Numbered from the stretch's first letter, positions 1 to 11,740 are shown. The stretch is 64,000 nucleotides of DNA from Lolium rigidum (GCF_022539505.1 NC_061510.1:275238330-275302329), one strand, 5' to 3'. Numbers and translations are program-made. The notes: generated by a model not told the origin, from the sequence alone.

Positions 1-42
1 GTCAATGAGCATTCACCTACGAGAAGGCCGCATAGAGGCCAT

Positions 43-534
43 GTGGCTGGCGCCGGTACAGGCTACAATCATGGTCACTACGGCTTGTCGCCTGCGGCCA
101 ATAAAAATGCGCGCAATGAGAGGAAGCAGCGGGAGGCGGAGGAAATGAGGGAGTCAATTCTAGCCCAAGTCCAAGCTGGTTTGGTACCGCAACCCGGTAC
201 CGCAACTCAAAGCTACAGTCGTACCTGAAGTCAAAGCTGAAGTCGCCGCTTCAGTCCAAGCAGATTTCAACGCTCTACCCGCGTGGTATGAGGGTGGCAA
301 ACAAGCCCCCCCCCCCCCCCGCAAATGCAGGTGGTTAGCTTCGACGCCAGCAACTCGATGGCGCCGCCGTCCGCCGGCAATGACAATGTTATAATGGAGA
401 CTCCTCCGGCCGCCGGCAATGTCGCTGGTGCTAGGGATTCACCGTCCATGCCGGGTAGCAGCCCCTCCATGACTTGCACGCCCGCCGCCGCATGTGCCGG
501 CCCGTCGACATTAGCCGAGCTCAACGCCCTCACG
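43..534 (+). pseudogene. CACTA-1 gene, upstream exon (coiled-coil/linker region), frameshifted
   Basis: An Ala/Glu/Arg-rich reading frame from 43 contains NERKQREAEEMRESILAQVQA, shown here as a charged helical stretch. It runs into VQAxLVP-type repeats that continue in another frame (VVPEVKAEVAASVQADF, about 215-275), so at least one indel lies near 205-215. A run of about 15 C at 306-320 causes another break. The frame from 325 (MQVVSF...) runs to a splice-donor-like CACG|GTAATT at 534/535. Joined to the exon at 620 it reads LNALTALSTPCTF without interruption, supporting an intron at 535-619. Similar heptad-like N-terminal regions precede the Ulp1-like domain of grass CACTA proteins (from memory). 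It is not functional as it stands. Confidence 0.55.
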
Positions 535-619
535 GTAATTAACTAATGTGTACATCAAGTTAATATGTTAGTTTCGTCATTCTTGCCTTCTCTCTAATGC
601 CATACACATGTTCTCGCAG
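535..619 (+). other. probable intron 1 of the CACTA-1 Ulp1-like gene
   Basis: The stretch begins GTAATT and ends TTCTCGCAG. Removing it fuses the upstream and downstream reading frames in phase. The 85-nt length is typical of short grass introns. Confidence 0.5.
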
Positions 620-2444
620 GCGCTCTCAACGCCATGCACCTTCCTGATGAGAGTAAACGACGAACTCAAAGACGTCGCGAGGGGTCCATCCTTCGGCCCC
701 TGGATAAGAAGTGGCACACACGAGATATGGCGGATGACGTTTACCGGGTTGAAGTGGATCGGGCATTACCGGGCTATGAGGATTTGTTTCCTCCTAATCA
801 ACCGCATGGTGCCGATGACGATAGCCCGTTGAATCTGGCCTCACTGAAGGGTTGGGTACCGCTATGGCCGAAGACCCTAATTCGGATCAACACCTACTCG
901 GGGTCGACGACAAGCAAAGACAAGCACCTTGCGACGCCACAGGTCAGCGTCCCACCACGACAGCCGGCCGGCGCCGGTGGTCATCGCCCCACCGAACGGC
1001 CAGGCTGCGCCGGAGGTCGGCGCCCACCACAACGGCCAGCGCGCGCCGAGGCCGAGGAATATGAACGTGAGAACTTCCAATGGGATATTCCTACGTCTTC
1101 ACAAGTTGTCCATGAGGATGCGCCGGCCTCAAAATATGTGTGCTCCAAGAAGCCGTTCGATTCTCAAGAAACGGCGGAGGAGGAAAATCCTGAGGAGGTC
1201 GCCACCGCCGCCGTCAAAAATATGCTGAGCCCAAACACACTCCGTGCTATGGCCAATACGGCGATGGAGGGTCCAGTAGTACAACCCAAGAAGAGGAAGA
1301 GGCCAAATAAGAAGGACGCCCAAGACATGGCGGCGGCCAAATCCAAGGACAAGGTCCCACTCCTTGACAAGTTGCCAAACAATTGGCGACCTCTGCATCA
1401 CTTGGGTGAACCGATGCTGCCGGAGCATGTCGTCAACAAACTCACCCCGGATATGAGGAGCTTGCATGAGAGTGTCAGGCATCTGGAGAACCTTCTTCTC
1501 AAATCAAAAAATCCTGGTTACCCTCTCTTCGTGGCGAAGGTGCCAACTGGCATGAACTTCGTCGAGAAGTACCCCGCGGACTTGTGCTTCATCCGGTTCA
1601 ACGACATCTTCAGCATCTATCGCATGCAAGCGCTCCACTTTAGTGTGGTTCGCCTAGTTGCTCTTAGCTTGTCTTCCCAGATTGTTAAGGAGGAGACGCC
1701 GACCATCGCGATAATGGACCCCTTCTATATGCGGGAGAGCATCATCTGCAACGCTGGGGATCGGGCGATTGCCACCCAGCAGGTCGAGGATTTCATGCCG
1801 GCGAACATAAAAAGGGCGCCATTCTCATCCCTTACTTCCCCAAGTAAGTAATCACTCGCTAGTCCCCCATTACCATTCTATCCTATATCTCCATTTGCAT
1901 TTCCAAAGGTTAATCCATGTGTTTTCCGCAGAGACAAGTTCTGCACCCTCATCGTCGTGCACCCGCAACACTCGCATGCAGTCTATCTCGACTCGGGTAG
2001 GGACCACAAGAAAGACTACACCCACATCAAGGCCCTTCTCAATGATGCTCTCACCGGCTTCGCCAACAAGGCATGCTCCCTCAAAGTAGAGAGGAAATCC
2101 CGAGGAGGCTTGGTCTTAACCCACACAACCAACTTCCCCGCCTCGGGCGATCGACGCAAGACAATGGGATGGACGCGTGGTACGCCATCCTTCGGATGCG
2201 GGAGTACATAAAGTACGCAGATGACATGTTGCTGCCGAGAGAATCTCGGAAACAGGTTTGCAAACATGGCGGATGTCCACGATAGAGAGATTAGAAAGAG
2301 CTGGGGTCGCATCCAGCGGTTCATTTGCACGATAATCCTGCAGGATGTCAACGGTAGGTCCGGCGAGTTCTTCTACGGCTACGGTCTACCACCTAATGAC
2401 GAGATAGAACTCCGCTTGGAGATGTCGCGTGATGAGAGGCCGTT
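620..2444 (+). pseudogene. CACTA-1 Ulp1/C48-like protein gene, frameshifted and interrupted by gypsy A
   Basis: Exon 2 (620-1843) encodes an N-terminal segment (CTFLMRVNDELKDVARG, then GYEDLFPPNQP and WPKTLIRI), a basic low-complexity linker, and a conserved part with LHFSVVRLVALSLSSQIV and IAIMDPFYMRE. A GT-AG intron (1844-1931) separates exon 3, which has KFCTLIVVHPQHSHAVYLD and KDYTHIKALLNDALTGF. This layout matches the Ulp1/SUMO-protease-like protein of grass CACTA elements. Indels are visible near 681-684 (G run), near 1808-1816 (A/G runs) and around 2150 and 2240. The site where a catalytic Cys is expected reads DNGMDAWYAI, with no Cys, and the HW motif is also absent, so this is a pseudo-protease even before decay. 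Gypsy A cuts the frame at 2444 and it resumes at 10585. Confidence 0.75.
1844..1931 (+). other. probable intron 2 of the CACTA-1 Ulp1-like gene
   Basis: GTAAGTAATC at the start and TTTTCCGCAG at the end. Splicing joins PYFPK to DKFCTLIVV in phase once the upstream indel is allowed for. Confidence 0.6.
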
Positions 2445-4036
2445 TGATACGTCTCCGACGTATCGATAATTTCTTATGTTCCATGCCACATTATTGATGA
2501 TATCTACATGTTTTATGCACACTTTATGTCATATTCGTGCATTTTCTGGAACTAACCTATTAACAAGATGCCGAAGTGCCGATTGCTCGTTTTCTGCTGT
2601 TTTTGGTTTCAGAAATCCTAGTAAGGAAATATTCTCAGAATTGGACGAAATCAACGCCCAGGGTCCTATTTTGCCATGAAGCTTCCAGAAGACCGAAGAG
2701 GAGACAAAGTGGGGCCACGAGGTGGCGACACCATAGGGCGGCGCGGCCCAAGCCCTGGCCGCGCCGACCTATAGTGTGGGCCCCTCGTGACGCCCCTTGA
2801 CCTGCCCTTCCGCCTACAAATAGCCTTCGTCGCGAAACCCCCAGTACCGAGAGCCACGATACGGAAAACCTTCCAGAGACGCCGCCGCCGCCAATCCCAT
2901 CTCGGGGGATTCGGGAGATCGCCTCCGGCACCCTGCCGGAGAGGGGAATCATCTCCCGGAGGACTCTACGCCGCCATGGTCGCCTCCGGAGTGATGTGTG
3001 AGTAGTCTACCCCTGGACTATGGGTCCATAGCAGTAGCTAGATGGTTGTCTTCTCCCCATTGTGCTTAATTGTCGGGTCTTGTGAGCTGCCGAACATGAT
3101 CAAGCTCATCTATCTGTAATTCTATATGTTGCGTTTGTTGGGATCCGATGAATAGAGAATACTTGTTATGTTGATTATCAATTTATATCTATGTGTTGTT
3201 TATGATCTTGCATGCTCTCCGTTACTAGTAGATGCTCTGGCCAAGTAGATGCTTGTAACTCCAAGAGGGAGTATTTATGCTCGATAGTGGGTTCATGTCT
3301 CCGTGAATGCTGGGAAGTGACAGAAATCTCTAAGATTATGGATGTGCTGTTGCCACTAGGGATAAAACATTGGTGCTATGTTCGAGGATGTAGTTACCGA
3401 TTACATTACGCGCAATACTTAATGCAATTGTCCGTTGTTAGCAACTTAATGCTTGGAGGGGTTCGGATGATAACTCTGAAGGTGGACTTTTTAGGCATAG
3501 ATGCATGCTCGGATAGCGGTCTATGTACTTTGTCGTAATGGTCAATTAAATCTCACTATACTCATCATAATATGTATGTGCATGGTCATGCCCTCTTTAT
3601 TTGTCAATTGCCCAACTGTAATTTGTTCACCCAACATGCTGTTTATCTTATGGGTGAGACACCTCTAGTGAACTGTGGACCCCGGTCCAATTCTCTTTAC
3701 TGAAATACAATCTACTGCAATATTGTTCTACTGTTTTCTGCAAACAATCATCATCCACACTATACATCTAATCCTTTGTTACAGCAAGCCGGTGAGATTG
3801 ACAACCTCGCTGTTTCGTTGGGGCAAAGTACTTGGTTTGTTTTGTGCAGGTTCCACGTTGGCGCCGGAATCCCTGGTGTTGCGCCGCACTACATCTCGCC
3901 GCCATCAACCTTCAACGTGCTTCTTGGCTCCTACTGGTTCGATAAACCTTGGTTTCATACTGAGGGAAAACTTGCCGCTGTACGCATCACACCTTCCTCT
4001 TGGGGTTCCCAACGGACGCGTGCTGTACGCGTATCA
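2445..4036 (+). repeat. 5' LTR of gypsy A
   Basis: A 1592-bp LTR bounded by TGATACG and GTATCA. It holds a GC-rich block around 2720-2800, then an A/T-rich second half. It is nearly identical to 8986-10579. Confidence 0.93.
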
Positions 4037-4047
4037 AGCACTTTTTC

Positions 4048-4065
4048 TGGCGCCGTTGCCGGGGA
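4048..4065 (+). other. primer-binding site of gypsy A (tRNA-Asp)
   Basis: TGGCGCCGTTGCCGGGGA lies 11 nt after the LTR. It is complementary over 18 nt to the 3' end of plant tRNA-Asp (from memory), the primer usual for Athila-type elements. Confidence 0.85.
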
Positions 4066-4288
4066 AATCAAGACACGCTGCAAGGGGAGTCTCCACATCG
4101 CAATCTCTTTACTTTGTTTTTGTCTTGCTTAGTTTTATTTACTACTTTGTTTGCTGCACTAAATCAAAATACAAAAAAATTAGTTGCTAGTTTTACTTTA
4201 TTTGCTATCTTGTTTGCTATATCAAAAACACAAAAAATTAGTTACTTACATTTACTTTATCTAGTTTATTTTATTTACTGTTGCTAAA

Positions 4289-6394
4289 ATGGGTACTCCT
4301 GAAAATACTAAGTTGTGTGACTTCACAACCACAAATAATAATGATTTCTTATGCACACCTATTGCTCCACCTGCTACTACAGCAGAATTCTTTGAAATTA
4401 AACCTGCTTTACTGAATCTTGTTATGCGAGAGCAATTTTCTGGTGTTAGTTCTGATGATGCTACTGCCCATCTCAATAATTTTGTTGAACTTTGAGAAAT
4501 GCAAAAATATAAAGATGTAGATGGTGACATTATAAAATTAAAATTGTTCCCTTTCTCATTAAGAGGAAGAGCTAAAGATTGGTTGCTATCTCTGCCTAAG
4601 AATAGTATTGATTCATGGACTAAATGCAAGGATGCTTTTATTGGTAGATATTATCCCCCTGCTAAAATTATATCTTTGAGGAGTAGCATAATGAATTTTA
4701 AACAATTAGATACTGAGCATGTTGCACAAGCATGGGAAAGAATGAAATCTTTGGTTAAAAATTGCCCAACCCATGGACCGACTACTTGGATGATCATCCA
4801 AACCTTTTATGCAGGACTGAATTTTTCTTCGCGGAACCTATTGGATTCAGCTGCTGGAGGTACCTTTATGTCCATCACTCTTGGTGAAGCAACAAAGCTT
4901 CTTGATAATATGATGATCAACTACTCCGAATGGCACACGGAAAGAGCTCCACAAGGTAAGAAGGTAAATTCTGTCGAAGAAACCTCTTCCTTGAGTGATA
5001 AGATTGATGCTATTATGTCTATGCTTGTGAATGATAGGACAAATATTGATCCTAATAATGTTCCGTTAGCTTCATTGGTTGCTCAAGAAGAACATGTTGA
5101 TGTAAACTTCATTAAAAATAATAATTTCAACAACAATGCTTACCGGAACAATTCTAGTACCAACTATAGGCCATATCCTTATAATAATGGCAACGGCTAT
5201 GGTAATTCTTATGGGAATCCTTACAACAATAATAGGAACACACCCCCTGGACTTGAAGCCATGCTTAAAGAATTTATTAGTACACAAACTGCTTTTAACA
5301 AATCTGTTGAAGAAAAGCTTGGGAAAATTGATATACTTGCTTCTAAAGTCGATAGTCTTGCTGCCGATGTTGATCTTTTGAAATCGAAAGTTATGCCTAA
5401 TGAGAATCATCATAATAAAATTGTTACTACAGCAAATGCCATCCAAGTTAGAATTAATGAGAATATAAGATTGATGGCTGAATTGCGTGCTAGGTGGGAA
5501 AAAGAAGAAAATGAAAAAGAAGGTAATATAGCTAAAGTTTGGACTATTACCACCACTAGTAATGCTAATGCTACACATGTTGCTGCACCTCCTACTATTA
5601 ATGGTAAAAAAATTGGTGTTAGCAATGTTTCCACTTCAAATGCAAAGCGCGAGAAACTGCCTGAAACTGCTAAAACTGCTGAAACTGCCTGTGATAAAAC
5701 TGCTGAATTTTTTTCCAACATTGGGGATGATGATCCCATTGCTTTAGATTATAATGGTTTGAATTTTGATGATTGCCACATCTCTGAAGTTATAAAGTTC
5801 TTACAAAAACTTGCTAAAAGTCCTAATGCTAGTGCTATAAATTTGGCTTTCACGCAACATATTACAAATGCTCTCATAAAAGCTAGAGAAGAGAAACTAG
5901 AGCGCGAAGCCTCTATTCCTAGAAAGCTAGAGGATGGTTGGGAGCCCATCATTAAGATGAAGGTTAAAGATTTTGATTGTAATGCTTTATGTGATCTTGG
6001 TGCAAGTATTTCCGTTATGCCTAAGAAAATCTATAATATGCTTGACTTGCCACCGCTGAAAAATTGTTATTTGGATGTTAATCTTGCTGATCAATCTACA
6101 AAGAAACCTTTGGGGAAAGTTGATAATGTTCGCATTAACGTTAACAATAACCTTGTCCCCATTGATTTTGTTGTCTTGGATATTGAATGCAATGCATCTT
6201 GTCCCATTATATTGGGAAGACCTTTTCTTCGAACTGTTGGTGCTATCATTGATATGAAGGAAGGTAATATTAAATATCAATTTCGTCTCAAGAAAGGTAT
6301 GGAACAATTCCCTAGAAAGAGAATGAAGTTACCTTTTGATTCTATTATTAGAACAAATTATGATGTTGATACTTCGTCTCTTGATAATACTTGA
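4289..6394 (+). pseudogene. gag-protease of gypsy A with a single in-frame stop
   Basis: The frame of about 701 codons starts at ATG 4289 (MGTPENTKLCDF) and is open except for one TGA at 4493-4495, just before EMQKYKDVDGD. A retrotransposon gag domain is visible (FPFSLRGRAKDWLLSL, ARIRE-like helices, TFYAGLNFSSRNLLDSAAGG). An Asn/Tyr-rich spacer follows (about 5120-5240), then a coiled-coil-like region and an aspartic protease. The protease has DLGAS at codon 569 and ILGRPFL near codon 643, typical of Athila/Tat gag-PR. No zinc knuckle is evident. The frame ends with TGA at 6394, and the polymerase is absent rather than broken. A single point change may account for the stop, so the copy may have died recently or tolerate read-through. 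Confidence 0.85.
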
Positions 6395-8985
6395 TACACA
6401 CTTTCTGCGCCTAGCTGAAAGGCGTTAAAGAAAAGCACTTATGGGAGACAACCCATGTGTTTTTACTACAGTACTTTGTTTTTATTTTGTGTCTTGGAAG
6501 TTGTTTACTACTGTAGCAACCTCTCCTTATCTTAGTTTAGTGTTCTGTTGTGCCAAGTAAAGTCGTTGATAGTAAAGTTCATACTAGATTTGGATTACTG
6601 CGCAGAAACAGATTTCTTTGCTGTCACGAATCTGGGCAAAATTCTCTGTAGGTAACTCAGAAAATTATGCCAATTTACCTGAGTGATCCTCAGATATGTA
6701 TGCAACTTTCATTCAATTTGAGCATTTTCATTTGAGCAAGTCTGGTGCCTCGATAAAATTCGTCAATACGAACTGTTCTGTTTTGACAGATTCCGCCTTT
6801 TATTTCGCATTGCCAGTTTTGTTATGTTCGATGGATATTTCGATTCCATTGACTTTCAGTAGCTTTGTGCAATGTCCAGAAGTGTTAAGAAAGATTATTT
6901 CACCTCTGAACATGTATATTTTGATTGTGCACTAACCCTCTAATGAGTTGTTCTAAGTTTGGTGTGGAGGAAGTTTTCAAGGATCAAGAGAGGGAGATGA
7001 TACAACATGATCAAGGAGAGTGAAAGCTCTAAGCTTGGGGATGCCCCGGTGGTTCACCCCTGCATATATCAAGAAGACTCAAGCGTCTAAGCTTGGGGAT
7101 GCCCAAGGCATCCCCTTCTTCATCGGCAACATTATCAGGTTCCTCCCCTGAAACTATATTTTTATTCCATCACATCTTATGTGCTTTTCTTGGAGCGTCG
7201 GTTTGTTTTTGTTTTTGTTTTGTTTGAATAAAATGGATCCTAGCATTAACTTTCTGGGAGAGAGACACGCTCCGCTGTAGCATATGGACAAGTATGTCCT
7301 TAGGCTCTACTCATAATATTCATGGCGAAGTTTCTTCTTCGTTAAATTGTTATATGGTTGGAATTGGAAAATGATACATGTAGTAATTTGCTACAATGTC
7401 TTGGATAATGTGATACTTGGCAATTGTTGTGCTCATGTTTAAGCTCTTGCATCATATACTTTGCACCCATTAATGAAGAAATACATAGAGCATGCTAAAA
7501 ATTGGTTTGCATATTTGGTCTCTCTAAAGTCTAGATAATTTCTAGTATTGAGTTTGAACAACAAGGAAGACGGTGTAGAGTCTTATAATGTTTACAATAT
7601 GTCTTTATGTGAGTTTTTCTGCGTCGCTTCATCCTTGTGTTTGTTTCAAATAGCCTTGCTAGCCTAAAACCTTGTATCGAGAGGGATTACTTCTCATGCA
7701 TCCAAAATACTTGAGCCAACCACTATGCCATTTGTGTCCACCATACCTACCTACTACATGGTATTTCTCCGCCATTCCAAAGTAAATTGCTTGAGTGCTA
7801 CCTTTAAATTTCCATTCTCCACCTCTACAATATATAGCTCATGGGACAAATAGCTTAAAAACTATTGTGGTATTGAATATGTACTTATGCACTTTATCTC
7901 TTATTAAGTTGCTCGTTGTGCGATAACCATGTTCACTGGGGACGCCATCAACTACTCTTTGTTGAATTTCATGTGAGTTGCTATGCATGTTCGTCTTGTC
8001 TGAAGTAAGAGCGATCTACCACCTTATGGTTAGAGCGTGCATATTGTTAGAGAAGAACATTGGGCCGCTAACTAAAGCCATGATCCATGGTGGAAGTTTC
8101 AGTTTTGGACAATATCCTCAATCTCATATGAGAAAATTAATTGTTGTTACATGCTTATGCATAAAAGAGGAGTCCATTATCTCGTTGTCTATGTTGTCCC
8201 GGTATGGATGTCTAAGTTGAGAATAATCAATAGCGAGAAATCCGATGCGAGCTTTCTCCTTAGACCTTTGTACAAGCGGCATAGAGGTACCCCTTGTGAC
8301 ACTTGGTTAAAACATGTGCATTGCAATGATCCCGGTAGTCCAAGCTAATTAGGACAAGGTGCAGGCACTATTAGTATACTATGCATGAGGCTTGCAACTT
8401 GTAAGATATAATTTACATGATACATATGCTTTATTACTACCGTTGACAAAATTGTTTCTTGTTTTCAAAATCAAAGCTCTAGCACAAATATAGCAATCGA
8501 TGCTTTTCCTCTTTGAAGGACCATTCTTTTACTTTTATTGTTGAGTCAGTTCACCTATTTCTCTCCATCTCAAGAAGCAAACACTTGTGTGAACTGTGCA
8601 TTGATTCCTACATATTTGTATATTGCACTTATTATATTACTCTATGTTGACAATATCCATGAGATATACATGTTACAAGTTGAAAGCAACCGCTGAAACT
8701 TAATCTTCCTATGTGTTGCTTCAATGCTTCTACTTTGAATTATTGCTTTATGAGTTAACTCTTATGCAAGACTTATTGATGCTTGTCTTGAAGTACTATT
8801 CATGAAAAGTCTTTGCTATATGATTCATTTGTTTACTCATGTCATATACATTGTTTTGATCGCTGCATTCACTACATATGCTTTACAAATAGTATGATCA
8901 AGATTATGATGGCATGTCACTCCAGAAATTATCTTTGTTTATCGTTTACCTGCTCGGGACGAGCGAAAACTAAGCTTGGGGATGC
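6395..8985 (+). other. non-coding 3' internal region of gypsy A
   Basis: About 2.6 kb without a credible gene. The longest frames are 60-80 codons and unrecognised. It is partly shared with the complement of 27889-30300 in gypsy B (for example around 6540-6935). It carries two internal copies of the polypurine-tract motif, at 7029-7044 and 7087-7102, and a perfect hairpin at 7095-7115 (GGGGATGCC stem, CAA loop). Confidence 0.7.
8970..8985 (+). other. polypurine-tract-like plus-strand primer site of gypsy A
   Basis: CTAAGCTTGGGGATGC lies directly before the TGATACG start of the 3' LTR. The same 16-mer occupies the matching place in gypsy B (27889-27904, reverse strand). Confidence 0.6.
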
Positions 8986-10579
8986 TGATACGTCTCCGAC
9001 GTATCGATAATTTCTTATGTTCCATGCCACATTATTGATGATATCTACATGTTTTATGCACACTTTATGTCATATTCGTGCATTTTCCGGAACTAACATA
9101 TTAACAAGATGCCGAAGTGCCGATTCGTTGTTTTCTGCTGTTTTTGGTTTCAGAAATCCTAGTAAGGAAATATTCTCAGAATTGGATGAAATCAACTCCC
9201 AGGGTCCTATTTTGCCACGAAGCTTCCAGAAGACCGAAGAGGAGACGGAGTGGGGCCACGAGGTGGTGACACCATAGGGCGGCGCGGCCCAAGCCCTTGC
9301 CGCGCCGACCTATAGTGTGGGCCCCTCGTGACGCCCCTTGACCTGCCCTTCCGCCTACAAATAGCCTTCGTCGCGAAACCCCCAGTACCGAGAGCCACGA
9401 TACGGAAAACCTTCCAGAGACGCCGCCGCCGCCAATCCCATCTCGGGGGATTCAGGAGATCGCCTCCGGCACCCTGTCGGAGAGGGGAATCATCTCCCGG
9501 AGGACTCTACGCCGCCATGGTCGCCTCCGGAGTGATGTGTGAGTAGTCTACCCCTGGACTATGGATCCATAGCAGTAGCTAGATGGTTGTCTTCTCCCCA
9601 TTGTGCTTAATTGTCGGGTCTTGTGAGCTGCCGAACATGATCAAGATCATCTATCTGTAATTCTATATGTTGCATTTGTTGGGATCCGATGAATAGAGAA
9701 TACTTGTTATGTTGATTATCAATTTATATCTATGTGTTGTTTATGATCTTGCATGCTCTCCGTTACTAGTAGATGCTCCGGCCAAGTAGATGCTTGTAAC
9801 TCCAAGAGGGAGTATTTATGCTCGATAGTGGGTTCATGTCTCCGTGAATCTGGGAAGTGACGAAATCTCTAAGATTATGGATGTGCTGTTGCCACTAGGG
9901 ATAAAACATTGGTGCTATGTTCGAGGATGTAGTTACTGATTACATTACGCGCAATACTTAATGCAATTGTCTGTTGTTAGCAACTTAATGTTGGAGGGGG
10001 TTCGGATGATAACCTGAAGGTGGACTTTTTAGTCATAGATGCATGCTGGATAGCGGTCTATGTACTTTGTCGTAATAACCAATTAAATCTCACTATACTC
10101 ATCATAATATGTATGTGCATGGTCATGCCCTCTTTATTTGTCAATTGCCCAACTGTAATTTGTTCACCCAACATGCTCGTTTATCTTATGGGAGAGACAC
10201 CTCTAGTGAACTGTGGACCCCGGTCCAATTCTCTTTACTGAAATACAATCTACTGCAATACTTGTTCTACTGTTTTCGCTGCAAACAATCATCATCCACA
10301 CTATACATCTAATCCTTTGTTACAGCGAAGCCGGTGAGATTGACAACCTCGCTTGTTTCGTTGGGGCAAAGTACTTGGTTTGTGTTGTGCAGGTTCCACG
10401 TTGGCGCCGGAATCCCTGGTGTTGCGCCGCACTACATCTCGCCGCCATCAACCTTCAACGTGCTTCTTGGCTCCTACTGGTTCGATAAACCTTGGTTTCA
10501 TACTGAGGGAAAACTTGCCGCTGTACGCATCACACCTTCCTCTTGGGGTTCCCAACGGACGCGTGCTGTACGCGTATCA
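8986..10579 (+). repeat. 3' LTR of gypsy A
   Basis: A 1594-bp LTR from TGATACG to GTATCA, followed by the TSD copy CCGTT. Confidence 0.93.
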
Positions 10580-10584
10580 CCGTT

Positions 10585-10663
10585 CAACTCGCTTGATGGC
10601 TGCCGTCCATTCCCCCTAGGCGTACAACCTGATCCTACGACGGGAACACTTGCTAAAGCTTGA
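10585..10663 (+). pseudogene. C-terminal remainder of the CACTA-1 Ulp1-like gene
   Basis: Removing gypsy A and one TSD copy restores a frame that reads MSRDERPF up to 2444 and continues [17 protein letters not shown] to a TGA ending at 10663. The 26-residue tail has no recognisable domain. It shows that the retrotransposon landed in the last codons of the CACTA gene. Confidence 0.7.
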
Positions 10664-11090
10664 ACGATATGTCCTTGAACTTCCGTATTGTAATAATTGT
10701 TATATATTCCCATAGGGGTAAATCCTAGGCTAATGACACGATAACTCCAAGAATCTAAAAGCTCCGTTAATTGATATTTGTAATAATTTGGGAATGAAGG
10801 GACAGAGGTGCTTTTTAAAGAACTTCTTTTTACATAGAAATCACTAAAGAAAAATGTTTTAAGTAAAACGTTTTTTTTTCTTTTTAGAAAAGAAAAAGAA
10901 ATTATTTCGAAATCTAATGATTAGAATAGCGGCAGATAATAAGGATCCGCACAAAAGAGTTGCATAGCTTATCGACTTGTTGCTTTTATTTAGTTGTATG
11001 GATGTGCATGTGAACATGTGTCTATAGTTTCATTTACTTTGCTATATATTTAAAGATTATGGCGTAGATATCTTAATAATTATTTGCATT
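10664..11090 (+). other. CACTA-1 non-coding stretch downstream of the Ulp1-like gene
   Basis: A/T-rich, with no gene and no obvious repeat. It probably holds the 3' UTR and the spacer before the hairpin array. Confidence 0.4.
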
Positions 11091-11124
11091 TACTCGACCA
11101 CTACTTGCCTCGTATTTGGAGTTC

Positions 11125-11740
11125 GCCGATGATTAGAATGTTTGGTCACTCGTACACTCGGGGGTGGAGCCAGTGAGCCTTGGTGCGACGGCCACAAGTA
11201 TCAATCTATTGTGCATCCTACCTAGCCTCACTGACTCCATCCCTGGATGTTAATATTTGTTTCGACCGACAAAGTATGAGGCACGCTATTTAATTCGTAC
11301 TACTTGTCTTTTATTTGGAGTTCGCCGATGATTAGAATGTTCGGTCACTCGTACACTCGGGGGTGGAGCCAGTGAGCCTTGGTGCGACGGCCACAAGTAT
11401 CAATCTATTGTGCATCCTACCAAGCCTCACTGACTCCATCCCTAGATGTTAATATTTGTTTCGACCGACAAAGTATGAGGCACGCTATTTAATTCGTACT
11501 ACTTGTCTTTTATTTGAGTTCGCACTTCTTAATTGCATTGGCCGATGATTAAAATGTTCGGTCACTTGTACACTCCGGGGTGGGGCCACTGAGGCTTGGT
11601 GTGATGGCCACAAATATCAATCTATTGTGCATCCTACTTAGCCTCGCTGACCCCATCCCTGTATGTTATTATTTATTTCGACCAACAAAGTATGAGGCAC
11701 ATGCTATTTAGTTCATACTACTTGTCTCTTATTTGAGTTG
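11125..11740 (+). repeat. tandem ~200-bp hairpin repeat array of CACTA-1 (3 copies)
   Basis: Copies start at GCCGATGATTA (11125, 11324, 11541), so the period is 199-217 bp. Each has a left arm GGGGTGGxGCCAxTGAG (11161-11177, 11360-11376, 11577-11593) and a complementary right arm ending CCATCCC (11227-11243, 11426-11442, 11643-11659). These make a 17-bp stem around a 49-nt loop. A related array lies in CACTA-2 at 50604-51251. Conserved flanks include TGTTAATATTTGTTTCGACC and AAAGTATGAGGCA. Function unknown. Confidence 0.85.

Larger units (their letters stand above)
2445..10579 (+). mobile_element. Non-autonomous Athila-type gypsy LTR retrotransposon, Sabrina-like (gypsy A)
   Basis: The two LTRs (2445-4036 and 8986-10579) begin TGATACGTCTCC and end GTATCA. 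A perfect 5-bp TSD, CCGTT, flanks the element (2440-2444 and 10580-10584). The primer-binding site matches tRNA-Asp and the polypurine-like CTAAGCTTGGGGATGC abuts the 3' LTR. The only substantial coding region is a gag-protease frame with one internal stop. There is no reverse transcriptase, RNase H or integrase, so movement must have used proteins from another element. By eye the LTRs differ at roughly 35 positions. The assignment to Sabrina is from memory of its length and LTR start. Confidence 0.92.

Noticed and set aside
5072..5578. 168-codon reverse-strand frame rich in Ile and Phe
   Set aside because: It is the complement of the Asn-rich spacer of gypsy A gag, whose forward frame has clear domains on both sides.
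11125..11740. CRISPR-like array
   Set aside because: Units are about 200 bp and homologous throughout rather than short repeats with unique spacers, and the context is a plant transposon.
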